A DNA stretch of 64,000 bases, from positions 1 to 64,000 of the forward strand of contig JAJTBO010000017.1 of assembly GCA_021286855.1 (NCBI GenBank), read 5' to 3'. Below are positions 20,882 through 29,485 of the stretch, piece by piece; the first letter of the stretch is position 1; the number at the start of each line of letters is the position of its first letter. This DNA is from Hyphomicrobiales bacterium. GTDB taxonomy: Bacteria; Pseudomonadota; Alphaproteobacteria; Rhizobiales; Ancalomicrobiaceae. Position numbers and translations under genes: made by a program. Under the pieces are notes generated by a model. The model did no database searches and was not told the DNA's origin. It worked only from the letters and a program-made list of their open reading frames with translations.

Positions 20882-21855
20882 TCGATCGCCTCCCTCCCCT
20901 TCCCGTCTTCGTCGAACGGCGTTTCCTTCGAAACGCCGCTCGATCGGTTTTGGGCGGACGAGGGAAAGGCGACGCGCAGATCGCGGGCGAGATGCTCGAG
21001 CGCGGCGCGCAACGCCGCCTTGGGATGGCGGACCGAGCGCTGGACGAGATGGATCGGCACCTCGACGTCGTCATGGTCGTCGAGAATGCGGACGAGACGC
21101 CCGTCCGCCAGCGCCGGCGCGGCCTGATAGGAGAGGATGCGGGTGACCCCGAGCCCGGCGGCGGCGGCGTCGACCGCGGCGTCGGCGGTGTTGACCACCA
21201 TGCGCGGCCGCATCTCGATCGTCGCGCGGCCATGCCGGCGCGAGCGAAACTCCCACTGCGATCGTGTCCGCGGCGCTTCGAAGACGACGGCCGGGTGGGC
21301 GACAAGCTCCTCCGGACGCGCCGGGCAGCCGTATCGATCGAGATGCGCAGGCGCGGCGCAGACGACCCGCTCGAGCCGGCCGACGCGCCGGGCGAGGAGC
21401 GTCGAATCCGGCAGCGGCCCGATTCGCACCGCGAGATCGACGCCCTCCTCGGCCAGATCGATCGAACGGTCGGTGAGGATCAACCGCACCGAAAGCTCGG
21501 GATGCGCGGTCATGAAGCCGGCGAGGCTCGGCAGGACATGACGGCGGCCGAACACCACCGGGGCGGTGACGACGAGTTCGCCGGAGAGTTCGCCGCGCCC
21601 GCCCGTAAACGCGCGGTCGAGATCGGCGACGTCCTCGAGGAGGCGACGCGCGGTCTCGGCGAGGCGGCGGCCGGCGTCGGTCAACGCCATGTGCCGTGAG
21701 GTGCGGGTGACCAGCGTGACGCCGTAGCGCGCCTCGAGCGCCGCCAGCGTCCGGCTCACCGTGGTCAGCGGCAGCTTCAGGCGACGCGCCGCCGCCGACA
21801 GGCTGTCGGCCCCGGCGATCGCGACGAAGACCTCATAGGCGCGCAGACGGTCCAT
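20809..21855 (-). CDS. LysR-family transcriptional regulator
   Basis: The 348-residue regulator has an N-terminal winged helix-turn-helix (about 1-60, with SLSAAARRLKLPLTTVSRTL) and a periplasmic-binding-like effector domain (about 90-295). LysR proteins are usually near 300 residues. This one has a basic, low-complexity tail of some 45 residues that runs over the end of the DoxX gene, as if an older stop had been lost. It diverges from a glutathione transferase gene across a 103-bp gap with a perfect inverted repeat, so that gene and its own are the likely targets. The inducer is unknown. Confidence 0.92.
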   Translation of the reverse strand: MDRLRAYEVFVAIAGADSLSAAARRLKLPLTTVSRTLAALEARYGVTLVTRTSRHMALTDAGRRLAETARRLLEDVADLDRAFTGGRGELSGELVVTAPVVFGRRHVLPSLAGFMTAHPELSVRLILTDRSIDLAEEGVDLAVRIGPLPDSTLLARRVGRLERVVCAAPAHLDRYGCPARPEELVAHPAVVFEAPRTRSQWEFRSRRHGRATIEMRPRMVVNTADAAVDAAAAGLGVTRILSYQAAPALADGRLVRILDDHDDVEVPIHLVQRSVRHPKAALRAALEHLARDLRVAFPSSAQNRSSGVSKETPFDEDGKGREAIDQPRLASTEKAPAPVKTKARKTKE

Positions 21856-21870
21856 GGCGTCCTCCCGATT

Positions 21871-21890
21871 TCGGCAAGGATCACTGCCGA
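21871..21890. promoter_or_regulatory. Candidate LysR operator in the lysR-gst gap
   Basis: A perfect inverted repeat TCGGCA-N8-TGCCGA lies 16 bp upstream of the lysR start and 69 bp upstream of the divergent glutathione transferase gene. It contains the T-N11-A core (21871 and 21883) typical of LysR boxes. Confidence 0.5.
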
Positions 21891-21958
21891 TCTTCGCGAC
21901 TTTCGCAAGAGCGCCGGACCGCTACCCTCGCTCCGACGCCCAACCGCGGAGGACCGCC

Positions 21959-22582
21959 ATGACGCCGAAACTCTTCGACTTCGCCCTGTCGGGCAACTGT
22001 CACAAGATCAAGCTGTTCTGCTCGCTCGTCGGGGTCGATCTGGAGGTCGCGCCCGTCGATCTCGCCGGCGGCGAACAGCGCCGCCCGCCGCTGTCGGACC
22101 TCAACCCCTTCGGGCAGTTGCCGATCCTCGTCGACGGCGAGGTGACCCTGCGCGACAGCCAGACGATCCTCGTCTATCTCGCCCGCCGCCACGAGCGCGA
22201 CGACTGGCTGCCGCGCGACGCGGTCGGCGAGGCGCGGGTGCTCGAATGGCTGTTCGTCGCCGAGAACGAAATCGCCCGCGGACCGGCCGACGCGCGCAGC
22301 CGGATGTTGTTCGGCCGCGACTTCGACATCGATCGGGCGCGGGCGCAGGCCGGGCGGATCCTCGCACTGATGGAGGCGCATCTCGCGACGCGCGCCTGGC
22401 TGGCGCTCGACCGGCCGACCCTCGCCGACGTCGCCTGCCAGCCCTATGTCGCGGTGGCGCACCAGGGCGGCGTGGCGCTCGATCCCTACCCGGCGGTGCG
22501 CGCCTGGCTCGATCGGGTGGCGGCGCTTCCCGGCTTCCTGCCGATGCCCGGTCAGCCAGCGACGGCAGGAGCGACCCCGTGA
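21959..22582 (+). CDS. Glutathione S-transferase
   Basis: The 207-residue cytosolic protein has an N-terminal thioredoxin-like domain (about 1-80), with SGNCHKIKLFCSLVG at the active-site turn, the cis-proline segment FGQLPILVDG, and the glutathione-contacting DSQTILVYLAR. A helical C-terminal domain (about 90-200) has the ALDRPTLADVACQPY motif of the N-capping box region. Reaction and substrate are unspecified: it could conjugate electrophiles or act as a peroxidase. ATG 21959 is preceded by CGGAGG. It diverges from the LysR gene, and its stop overlaps the next start as GTGA. Confidence 0.92.
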   Translation: MTPKLFDFALSGNCHKIKLFCSLVGVDLEVAPVDLAGGEQRRPPLSDLNPFGQLPILVDGEVTLRDSQTILVYLARRHERDDWLPRDAVGEARVLEWLFVAENEIARGPADARSRMLFGRDFDIDRARAQAGRILALMEAHLATRAWLALDRPTLADVACQPYVAVAHQGGVALDPYPAVRAWLDRVAALPGFLPMPGQPATAGATP

Positions 22583-23193
22583 TCGAGACCCCGTCCGACG
22601 TCGCCTTCTCCGCCGCGGTCAAGGCCGAACAGACCCGCCGCGGCTCGCGCCGCGATCACGAGGCGCGCGATCTCGTTCGCCCCTGGCCGAACGAGGTGAC
22701 GCCGCCGCTCGCGGACCTGCTCGCGCGCACGACGAGCTTCTTCTTCGCCACGGCGAGCGCGGCGGGCCGACCGCACGTGCAGCACCGTGGCGGCCCGCCG
22801 GGCTTTCTCGCCCCCCTCGACGAGAAGACGCTCGCCTTCGCCGACTACGGCGGCAATCGCCAATACGTCACCGTCGGCAATCTCTCGGAGAACCCCTACG
22901 CCTCGATCTTTCTGATGGAATGGGCGACGCGCACCCGGGTGAAGCTCTGGGGCCGGGCGCGGGTGGCGGAGGACGATCCGACGCTCTTCGCCCGGGTCGA
23001 CACGGGCGCGCATGCGGGCCCCGTCGAGCGGGTGATCCTGTTCGAGATCGACGCATGGGACCGCAACTGCCGTCGCCACATCCCGATGCTGGTCGACGGC
23101 GAGGCCGCCGCGGCCGAGATCCGACGCCTCGAAGCCGAATGCGCGCGTCTCGCCGCCGAACTCGCGGCGCGCGGCGGCGAGGCGAGCCCCTGA
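22579..23193 (+). CDS. Pyridoxamine-phosphate-oxidase-like FMN-binding protein
   Basis: The 204-residue protein has the split-barrel fold of the pyridoxamine 5'-phosphate oxidase superfamily (about 25-175). Supporting segments are FFFATASAAGRPHVQHRGG and LAFADYGGNRQYVTVGNL, which form the flavin-binding strands. A charged helix (about 178-200) ends it. The length and pattern fit the group of flavin-nucleotide-binding proteins of unknown substrate, not true PdxH. The start is GTG 22579, overlapping the stop of the glutathione transferase gene, so the two are probably made together under LysR control. A detoxification role is a guess from that pairing. Confidence 0.8.
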   Translation: MIETPSDVAFSAAVKAEQTRRGSRRDHEARDLVRPWPNEVTPPLADLLARTTSFFFATASAAGRPHVQHRGGPPGFLAPLDEKTLAFADYGGNRQYVTVGNLSENPYASIFLMEWATRTRVKLWGRARVAEDDPTLFARVDTGAHAGPVERVILFEIDAWDRNCRRHIPMLVDGEAAAAEIRRLEAECARLAAELAARGGEASP

Positions 23194-23196
23194 GAC

Positions 23197-23240
23197 GACG
23201 AAGGCCGCGACGCCCCGTCGGGGACATCGCGGCCTTCGTC
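23197..23240. terminator. Bidirectional terminator between the FMN-barrel gene and tpiA
   Basis: Two 14-bp arms (23197-23210 and 23227-23240) are perfectly complementary around a 16-base loop. The hairpin lies 4 bp after one stop and 20 bp from the convergent tpiA stop, so it can serve both genes. T-runs are short. Confidence 0.6.
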
Positions 23241-23259
23241 GGATTCGAGGTCCGCTCTC

Positions 23260-24000
23260 TCAGAGATAGGCGGCGGCGATCGCCAGGAAGTCGGCCGCCT
23301 TCAGCGAGGCGCCGCCAACCAGCGCGCCATTCACGTTGGAGACCGAGAGCAGCTCCTTGGCGTTCGACGGCTTGACCGAGCCGCCATACTGGATGCGGAC
23401 CTTCTCGCCTTCCGCGCCGTAGAGGCCGACGAGCTTGGCGCGGATGAAGTCGTGGACTTCCTTCACGTCGTCGAGGGTCGGCACGAGGCCGGTGCCGATC
23501 GCCCAGACCGGCTCGTAGGCGACGACCAGCGTCTCGCCGGTCATGCCCTCGGGCAGCGAGCCGGCGACCTGCGACCCGACCACGTCGAGCGTCTCGCCGG
23601 CCTTGCGCTGCGCTTCGGTCTCGCCGACGCAGACGATGGCGACGAGGCCGGCGCGGCGGGCGGCTTCCGCCTTCGCCTTGACGATCTCGTTGGTCTCGCC
23701 GTGGTCGGTGCGGCGTTCGGAGTGGCCGACGATGACGTAGGTCGCGCCGGCGTCCTTCAGCATCTCCGCGGCGACGTCGCCGGTGTGCGCGCCGGAGACT
23801 TTGGCGTGACAATCCTGACCGCCGACCGGGATCGGGCCGCCGACGCTCGCGAGCTTCGCCACCAGAGTGGCGGGCGGGCAGATCGCCAGCTCGACCTTCG
23901 CCGCGAGATCGGCGCCGTAGCCGGCGATCATCGCTTCGAATTCGGCGACCGAGGCGGCGAGCCCGTTCATCTTCCAGTTTCCGGCGACGAGCGGCTTCAT
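23260..24000 (-). CDS. tpiA: Triosephosphate isomerase
   Basis: TpiA interconverts dihydroxyacetone phosphate and glyceraldehyde 3-phosphate. The 246-residue TIM barrel has GNWKMNG (substrate-binding Lys), VIVGHSERR (catalytic His), [10 protein letters not shown] (catalytic Glu) and the phosphate-binding IQYGGSV. ATG 24000 is preceded by GAGGAG about six bases upstream. The frame stays open far upstream of this ATG because of high G+C, but the protein begins exactly at the family N-terminus. It diverges from ppiD and faces the FMN-barrel gene. Confidence 0.98.
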   Translation of the reverse strand: MKPLVAGNWKMNGLAASVAEFEAMIAGYGADLAAKVELAICPPATLVAKLASVGGPIPVGGQDCHAKVSGAHTGDVAAEMLKDAGATYVIVGHSERRTDHGETNEIVKAKAEAARRAGLVAIVCVGETEAQRKAGETLDVVGSQVAGSLPEGMTGETLVVAYEPVWAIGTGLVPTLDDVKEVHDFIRAKLVGLYGAEGEKVRIQYGGSVKPSNAKELLSVSNVNGALVGGASLKAADFLAIAAAYL

Positions 24001-24169
24001 GGCGTTCTCCTCTGATCTCGGCGGTGGCGAGCGCCCGTCTTGCGGGCGCGGTTTCGCGGCAAGCGGTAGCATTTCCGGGGAAGCGCCGTAAACGGGGCGT
24101 CGCGTCGCCCTTCGCCGGGTGGGGTTGTTACGGAGGACGGCCCCCGGACCGGACGTCGCCGATCGCACC

Positions 24170-24198
24170 TTGCCTCGGCCGAGGTCCGTTCCTATGAT
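24170..24198 (+). promoter_or_regulatory. Candidate promoter of ppiD-trpE with spacer palindrome
   Basis: A -35 box TTGCCT (24170-24175) and a -10 box TATGAT (24193-24198) are separated by exactly 17 bases, 67 bases before the ppiD start. A perfect 12-bp palindrome, CCTCGGCCGAGG (24173-24184), overlaps the -35 box and spacer and could bind a regulator. Confidence 0.5.
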
Positions 24199-24264
24199 CC
24201 GCGCCGCCCGCGCCGGGGGTGGTCCCGGCGGTTCGAACACGCATTCACGGGACCTTCGCCCCCC

Positions 24265-26160
24265 ATGCTCGACGTTCTGCGCCGCGGCGCCTCCACCTGG
24301 ATCTCCAAGCTGCTCCTCGGCCTGCTCATCGTCTCGTTCGGCGTCTGGGGCATCGCCGACGTCTTCCGCGGGTTCGGATCGAACACCGCCTATCACGTCG
24401 GCGCGCACGAGATCGGGGTGATCGCCCTCGATCAGGACTATCAGCGCGAGCTGAGCCAGATCTCCCGCCGGATCGGCCGCCCCTTCAACAAGGAGGAGGC
24501 GCTGAAGACCGGCACGTCGCAGCAGATCCTGTCGAAGATCGTCACCGACGCCACCATCGTCGAGGCGGCGCGGCTGCAGGGCCTGGCGATCCCGGACGAG
24601 ACGATCCGCGAAGCGATCCTCAAGGACGATTCGTTCAAGGGGCCGAACGGCGCCTTCGACCGCAACCGCTTCGTCGAGCTGCTGCGTTCGAACGGCTGGA
24701 ACGAGGACATGTACGTGATGCGCCGGCGCACCGACATGATCCGCGCGCAGCTGCTCGACGGCCTCTCCGGCGGCCAGCCCGCGCCGAAGGCGATGGTCGA
24801 GGCGCTCGAGCAATATCGCAACGAGACCCGCAAGGTCCGCTGGGCGATCCTGACCGGGGCGAGCCTCGGCGATCTCGGCGCGCCGGACGAAGCCGATCTC
24901 CAGAAATTCTTCGCCGAGCGCGCTCGCGCCTTCCGCGCGCCGGAGCGGCGCACCGTCGCCGCGCTGATCCTCGATCCGGCGGCGATCGCGCGGCCCGGCG
25001 ACGTCACCGACGACGACGCCAAGGCCGAGTACGACGCCCGCAAGTCCGCCTTCGTCGTGCCCGAGCAACGCCGCGTGCTGCAGATCTCGATCGTCGACAC
25101 GGCGGCCGGCGCCAAGGCGCTCGACGACCTGAAGGCCGGCAAGAGCTTCGAGGCGGTCGCCGAGGACCTCGGACAGAAGGCCGCCGACATCGACCTCGGC
25201 CTGATGGCCAAATCCGCCTTCGTCGACCCGAAGATCGCCGAGGCCGCCTTCGCCCTCCCCGCGGTCGGCGACGTCTCGCCGATCGTCGACGGCCGGTTCG
25301 GCAAGGCGCTGCTGAAGCTCGCCGAGATCGCGCCCGGCGCGACGAAGAGCTTCGCCGAGGTCGCGCCCGAGCTGAAGAAGGAGATCGCGGCCAAGCGCGC
25401 CGAAGGCGATCTCCTGTCCCGTCACGACCAGATCGAAGACGCCCTCGCCGGCGGCGCCAAGCTCGACGAAATCGCCAAGCGGCTGTCGATGAAGCTCACC
25501 GAGCTCACCGCGATCGATCGCGAAGGCCGCCTCGCAGACGGCTCGAAGCCTGCCGACATCGCCAAATACGACGATCTCGTCAAAGGCGCCTACGAGAGCG
25601 ACGTCGGCGTCGAGAACGATCCGATCGACCTCGGCGGCAAGGGCTTCATGTGGTACGCCGTGACCGCCATCGACCCGGCGCACGATCAGACGCTCGCCCA
25701 GGTCCACGACCGCGCTCTCGCCGCCTGGAAGGCGGAAGAGACCGCCAAGCGGCTCGCCGAAAAGGCCAAGGCGCTGACCGAACGCCTCGGCAAGGGCGAG
25801 GACTTCGACGAGGTCGCCAAGTCGGCCGGGCTCGACGTGAAGACCTCCGACGCCTTCAAGCGCGGCGAGAAGGCCGAAGGTCTCCCCGCCGCGGCGGTGA
25901 CGGCGGCCTTCACGGGCCCCGAGGGCTTCGTCACGACCGCCGCCTCGGACGCCGGCGACACCGTGCTCCTGAAGGTCGAGGACGTGACGCCGCCGGCCTT
26001 CTTCGCCGAGAGCGAGGAGGCCAAGGCGGCGGCGGCGCAGCTCGGCGGTTCGGTCCGCAACTCGCTGCTCGAGACCTGGCTCGGCCTCGCCACCAAGGAC
26101 ATCGGCGTCACCGCCAATCGCGCCGTGATCGACCGCGTCACCGGCAAGGCCCGCGACTGA
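24265..26160 (+). CDS. ppiD: Membrane-anchored peptidyl-prolyl isomerase (PpiD/SurA-like)
   Basis: A 631-residue periplasmic folding factor held by one N-terminal membrane helix (about 13-35, [21 protein letters not shown]). A SurA-N/PpiD chaperone region (about 50-200) follows. A central parvulin-type prolyl isomerase domain (about 250-360) contains [15 protein letters not shown] and [20 protein letters not shown]. The rest is a helical chaperone domain. PpiD works near the Sec channel on newly exported outer-membrane proteins. trpE starts 9 bp after its stop, so the two are very likely one transcript, as in other Hyphomicrobiales. Confidence 0.92.
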   Translation: MLDVLRRGASTWISKLLLGLLIVSFGVWGIADVFRGFGSNTAYHVGAHEIGVIALDQDYQRELSQISRRIGRPFNKEEALKTGTSQQILSKIVTDATIVEAARLQGLAIPDETIREAILKDDSFKGPNGAFDRNRFVELLRSNGWNEDMYVMRRRTDMIRAQLLDGLSGGQPAPKAMVEALEQYRNETRKVRWAILTGASLGDLGAPDEADLQKFFAERARAFRAPERRTVAALILDPAAIARPGDVTDDDAKAEYDARKSAFVVPEQRRVLQISIVDTAAGAKALDDLKAGKSFEAVAEDLGQKAADIDLGLMAKSAFVDPKIAEAAFALPAVGDVSPIVDGRFGKALLKLAEIAPGATKSFAEVAPELKKEIAAKRAEGDLLSRHDQIEDALAGGAKLDEIAKRLSMKLTELTAIDREGRLADGSKPADIAKYDDLVKGAYESDVGVENDPIDLGGKGFMWYAVTAIDPAHDQTLAQVHDRALAAWKAEETAKRLAEKAKALTERLGKGEDFDEVAKSAGLDVKTSDAFKRGEKAEGLPAAAVTAAFTGPEGFVTTAASDAGDTVLLKVEDVTPPAFFAESEEAKAAAAQLGGSVRNSLLETWLGLATKDIGVTANRAVIDRVTGKARD

Positions 26161-26169
26161 GGAAGACCC

Positions 26170-27687
26170 ATGCGCATCGAACCGTCGCTCGAAGACTTTT
26201 CCCGCCTCTACGACGCGGGGAGCCCGACGGTCGTCTGGACGACGCTGGTCGGCGATCTGGAGACCCCGGTCTCCGCCTATATGAAGATCGCCGCGACGCG
26301 CGATCACTGCATCCTGCTCGAGTCGGTCGAGGGCGGGGCCGTGCGCGGCCGTTATTCGATGATCGCCTTCGATCCCGATCTCGTCTTCCGGGCGCGTGGC
26401 GAGGCGGGTGAGATCAACCGACGCTTCGCCGTCGATCGCGCCGCCTTCGAGCCGGTCGCCGGACGCTCGCTCGACACGATCCGCGCCCTCGTCCACGAAA
26501 ACGAGTTCCCGTTGCCCGAGGGGCTCCCGCCGACCTCGGCGGGCATGTTCGGCTATCTCGGCTACGACATGGTCCGCCAGATGGAGGAGATCGGCGAACC
26601 GAACCCGGACGTGCTCGGCCTGCCCGACGCGATCCTGGTCCGGCCGCGCATCGAACTCGTCTTCGACGCGGTCAAGGACGAGATCTGGGTCGTCACCCGC
26701 GTCCATCCGGAGGCCGGCGTCACGGCCGCGCAGGCCCACGCCCGCGCCGTCGAGCGGATCACCGCGACCGTCGACGCGCTCGACCGGCCGATCGACAAGG
26801 CGGCCTACGAGGTCGGCGACCTCGCGCTCGACGTGCCGATGGTCTCCAACACCACGGCCGACGAATATGGCGCCATGGTCGAGCGCTCGAAGGAATACAT
26901 CAAGGCGGGCGACATCTTCCAGGTGGTGTTGTCGCAGCGCTTCGAGGCCCCCTTCGCGCTTCCTCCCTTCGCGCTCTATCGGGCGCTGCGCCGGGTCAAT
27001 CCCGCGCCCTTCCTCTATTTCCTCGACTTCGGCGACTTCTCGGTCGCCGGCTCGTCGCCGGAGATTCTGGTGCGGGTGCGCGACGGCGAGGTCACCATCC
27101 GCCCGATCGCCGGAACGCGGCCCCGCGGAAAGACCCCGAGCGAGGACAAGGCCAACGCGAGCGACCTGCTGGCCGATCCGAAGGAGCTCTCCGAGCACCT
27201 GATGCTGCTCGACCTCGGCCGCAACGACGTCGGCCGGGTCGCCGAGATCGGCACCGTGACGGTCACCGACAAGTTCTTCCTCGAGTACTATTCTCAGGTG
27301 ATGCACATCGTCTCGAACGTGGTCGGCCGGCTCGACGCCTCGCACGACGCGCTCGACGCCCTCGCCGCCGGCTTCCCGGCCGGCACCGTCTCGGGCGCGC
27401 CGAAGGTGCGCGCCATGGAGATCATCGACGAGCTCGAGAAGGAGAAGCGCGGCCTCTACGCCGGTTGCGTCGGCTATTTCTCGGCCGACGGCGCGATGGA
27501 CACCTGCATCGCGCTCCGCACCGCGATCGTCAAGGACGGCAAGATGTACGTCCAGGCCGGCGCCGGCATCGTCGCCGACAGCGTCCCCGCCTCCGAACAG
27601 GCCGAATGCGTCAACAAGGCCAAGGCCTTGTTCCGCGCGGCCGAGGAAGCCGTGCGCTTCGCCCACGGGGCCGAACGGGGCCAGTGA
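26170..27687 (+). CDS. trpE: Anthranilate synthase component I
   Basis: TrpE turns chorismate and ammonia (from TrpG) into anthranilate, the first step of tryptophan synthesis. The 505 residues have the N-terminal half with the tryptophan feedback site (LLESVEGG, in which LLES is the usual motif) and the C-terminal chorismate-binding domain with [29 protein letters not shown] and [19 protein letters not shown]. It stands alone, not fused to TrpG as in Rhizobium and Sinorhizobium. It follows ppiD by 9 bp. trpG comes 2.8 kb later, beyond a minus-strand block. Confidence 0.98.
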   Translation: MRIEPSLEDFSRLYDAGSPTVVWTTLVGDLETPVSAYMKIAATRDHCILLESVEGGAVRGRYSMIAFDPDLVFRARGEAGEINRRFAVDRAAFEPVAGRSLDTIRALVHENEFPLPEGLPPTSAGMFGYLGYDMVRQMEEIGEPNPDVLGLPDAILVRPRIELVFDAVKDEIWVVTRVHPEAGVTAAQAHARAVERITATVDALDRPIDKAAYEVGDLALDVPMVSNTTADEYGAMVERSKEYIKAGDIFQVVLSQRFEAPFALPPFALYRALRRVNPAPFLYFLDFGDFSVAGSSPEILVRVRDGEVTIRPIAGTRPRGKTPSEDKANASDLLADPKELSEHLMLLDLGRNDVGRVAEIGTVTVTDKFFLEYYSQVMHIVSNVVGRLDASHDALDALAAGFPAGTVSGAPKVRAMEIIDELEKEKRGLYAGCVGYFSADGAMDTCIALRTAIVKDGKMYVQAGAGIVADSVPASEQAECVNKAKALFRAAEEAVRFAHGAERGQ

Positions 27688-27706
27688 GCGGCCGACGTCG
27701 CGGCGC

Positions 27707-28528
27707 TCACTCCGTCGCGTCGATTTCGACGCGCCACGTGAGCGTCGACGTCACGCCGTCGCCCCAGAAGCCGCCTTCGATCGGCATGGTTCCGGCCTGA
27801 TCCGGAGCGGCGGCGAGCGCGACGTGGCCGTCCTCGACGTCGAGCCCGTGGGTCGGGTCGAAGCCGCGCCAGCCGACGCCGTCGATCCACACCTCCGGCC
27901 AGGCATGGAGATGGCGCGCCCCGTCGGCGGTCTCGGCGCGGGCCTGATAGCCGCTGACGAAGCGGGCGGAAAACCCGAGGCTGCGCGCCGCCGCGATGAA
28001 CAGCACCGCCGTGTCGCGACAGGCTCCCGCGGCGCTCGCCAGCGTCACCTCCGGCGGCTGGGCGGAGCCGCCGCCGCGGATGTGATGGCGCGTGCGCTCG
28101 AACAGAGTGCGGTTGAGGAGCCGGAGGAACGGCCCGACGCGGCCATCGGCCTTCGCCGCGATCTCGCCCGCGAAGGCGCGGACCGAGGCGTCGACAGGCG
28201 GCCCGACGACCTCCCCTCCCCCGTTCGAAACGAGCCCGTTCGAAAAGACCGCCTCGTCGCCGGTCCAAGACGGCGGCGCGACGGTGTCGAGGACGAAGCC
28301 GCTGTCGATCCGGAAGACATCGGTCTCGCCGGCGAATTCGAGCGTCGTGACGGAATTGCCGAAGGCGTCCCGCGCCTCGACGATCTCGATCGGTTCGGGT
28401 TCGACGATCAGGCGGCGCTCGAGGACCGTCGCGCCGTCGCCGCGCGGCGTGAGGCGCAGGCGATGCCGGCCGAGCCGGACCGGCGCGGAATAGCGATAGA
28501 GAGTTTCGTGGCGCACCGAAAAACGCAT
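27707..28528 (-). CDS. Transglutaminase-like cysteine protease-fold protein
   Basis: This 273-residue protein has the N-terminal beta domain of bacterial transglutaminase-like proteins (about 1-85, opening [17 protein letters not shown]) and the catalytic domain (about 150-235). The triad is complete: Cys 170 in AAGACRDTA, His 208 in RHLHAWPEV and Asp 224 in GFDPTHG. Relatives may be proteases or amide-bond enzymes and often travel with alpha-E and ATP-grasp genes; none is present here. No signal peptide is seen. It lies on the minus strand, facing trpE with a 19-bp gap, and begins the foreign-looking block between trpE and trpG. The biological role is unknown. Confidence 0.88.
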   Translation of the reverse strand: MRFSVRHETLYRYSAPVRLGRHRLRLTPRGDGATVLERRLIVEPEPIEIVEARDAFGNSVTTLEFAGETDVFRIDSGFVLDTVAPPSWTGDEAVFSNGLVSNGGGEVVGPPVDASVRAFAGEIAAKADGRVGPFLRLLNRTLFERTRHHIRGGGSAQPPEVTLASAAGACRDTAVLFIAAARSLGFSARFVSGYQARAETADGARHLHAWPEVWIDGVGWRGFDPTHGLDVEDGHVALAAAPDQAGTMPIEGGFWGDGVTSTLTWRVEIDATE

Positions 28529-28657
28529 GTCGCCGCTCCCGGCCGAGACGTCGCGTCTTTCCTACACGTCGCGACGGTTTCGCGCGTCCCGGAAGTCCCC
28601 GATCGCATTTCGGCGGAGGCGGAAGCGACGCCGGCCCGGCGTTCGGGACGACAGGGA

Positions 28658-29485
28658 TCAGCGGGCCGTCTTCGCCGCGCAGGCCGTCGCCGCCCGATCG
28701 GCGAGGTCGGGAAGGCGTCGACGCGCGAGCCATACGGCGAGAGGCATCCTCGCCACGTCGGGGCGAGGGCGGACGCCCGCGCAAGGGTCGAGCCCATGAT
28801 CGAGAAGAAGGGTCATGGATTCGGATTCCTCGGCGTGCCGCTTCCGCTCACTCGAGTCGGCCCTGGCTCGACGGATCGCCAGATCCTCCTGAGACCCGGA
28901 CGCTTCGCGAAGCACGCGCACGCTCGAGTCGGCGATATGGGATTGTTGGGCGAGGCCGTCCATGACGGTCTCGCCGTGACCGTCGACGGCGTTCGGCAGG
29001 GCGCCGTGCGCGAGTAGAACACGTAGCTGCCCGGGACCACCGTACCTTCCGGCCAGAACGATCGGCAGATCCCCTCGTCGATCCTGTCGATTCGGATCTC
29101 CGCCACCGTCGAGAACGACCTCGATCATGGAAGGTCGCACGGATTCCCCGTGCAGCCCGGCCAACGTGACGGTGAAGGGCGTATGGCCTTCCAGGATGTG
29201 ATCGTCGGCGGACCGAGCGTTCGGATCCAGGCCGATCGCCAACTCGAATTTCAAAACCCCTTCGGTGCCGGTCATCGACAGCGCGTCGATCCACCGCCCT
29301 TCCGCCGGACCGATCCGGAGGATCGTGCGCGCCCACAATTTCGCCACGTCGACGTCATGCGGCCAGCGCACCGAGGCTTCGTCATATGCGAAGAGAAGCG
29401 CGACCGACAACGCGATGGTCAAAATCACCGCCATGCCGATCCGAACGGCGATATGCGCCACCATCCAAAGAGGATTATACTTCAT
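28658..29485 (-). CDS. Single-pass membrane protein with ankyrin-like repeats; candidate immunity protein
   Basis: The predicted 275-residue protein has a short basic N-terminus, one membrane helix (about 8-33) and then an acidic stretch. The helix should act as a signal anchor and leave the rest in the periplasm. Residues 75-235 hold three or four ankyrin-like units, recognisable by their ends: GLDPNARSADD, GGDPNRQDRRGDLPI, GALPNAVDGHGETVM and HGLDPCAG. ATG 29485 overlaps the stop of the upstream hydrolase gene as ATGA; an in-frame ATG at 29518 lacks any ribosome site. Ankyrin proteins serve as immunity partners in some toxin loci. That role is inferred here from topology and gene coupling only. 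Confidence 0.65.
   Translation of the reverse strand: MKYNPLWMVAHIAVRIGMAVILTIALSVALLFAYDEASVRWPHDVDVAKLWARTILRIGPAEGRWIDALSMTGTEGVLKFELAIGLDPNARSADDHILEGHTPFTVTLAGLHGESVRPSMIEVVLDGGGDPNRQDRRGDLPIVLAGRYGGPGQLRVLLAHGALPNAVDGHGETVMDGLAQQSHIADSSVRVLREASGSQEDLAIRRARADSSERKRHAEESESMTLLLDHGLDPCAGVRPRPDVARMPLAVWLARRRLPDLADRAATACAAKTAR

Noticed and set aside
23260..27666. A 1468-codon open frame on the minus strand that includes tpiA and runs opposite ppiD and trpE
   Set aside because: Only the last 246 codons encode a protein (tpiA, with its own start and ribosome site). The rest is an antisense frame kept open by high G+C and has no motifs.
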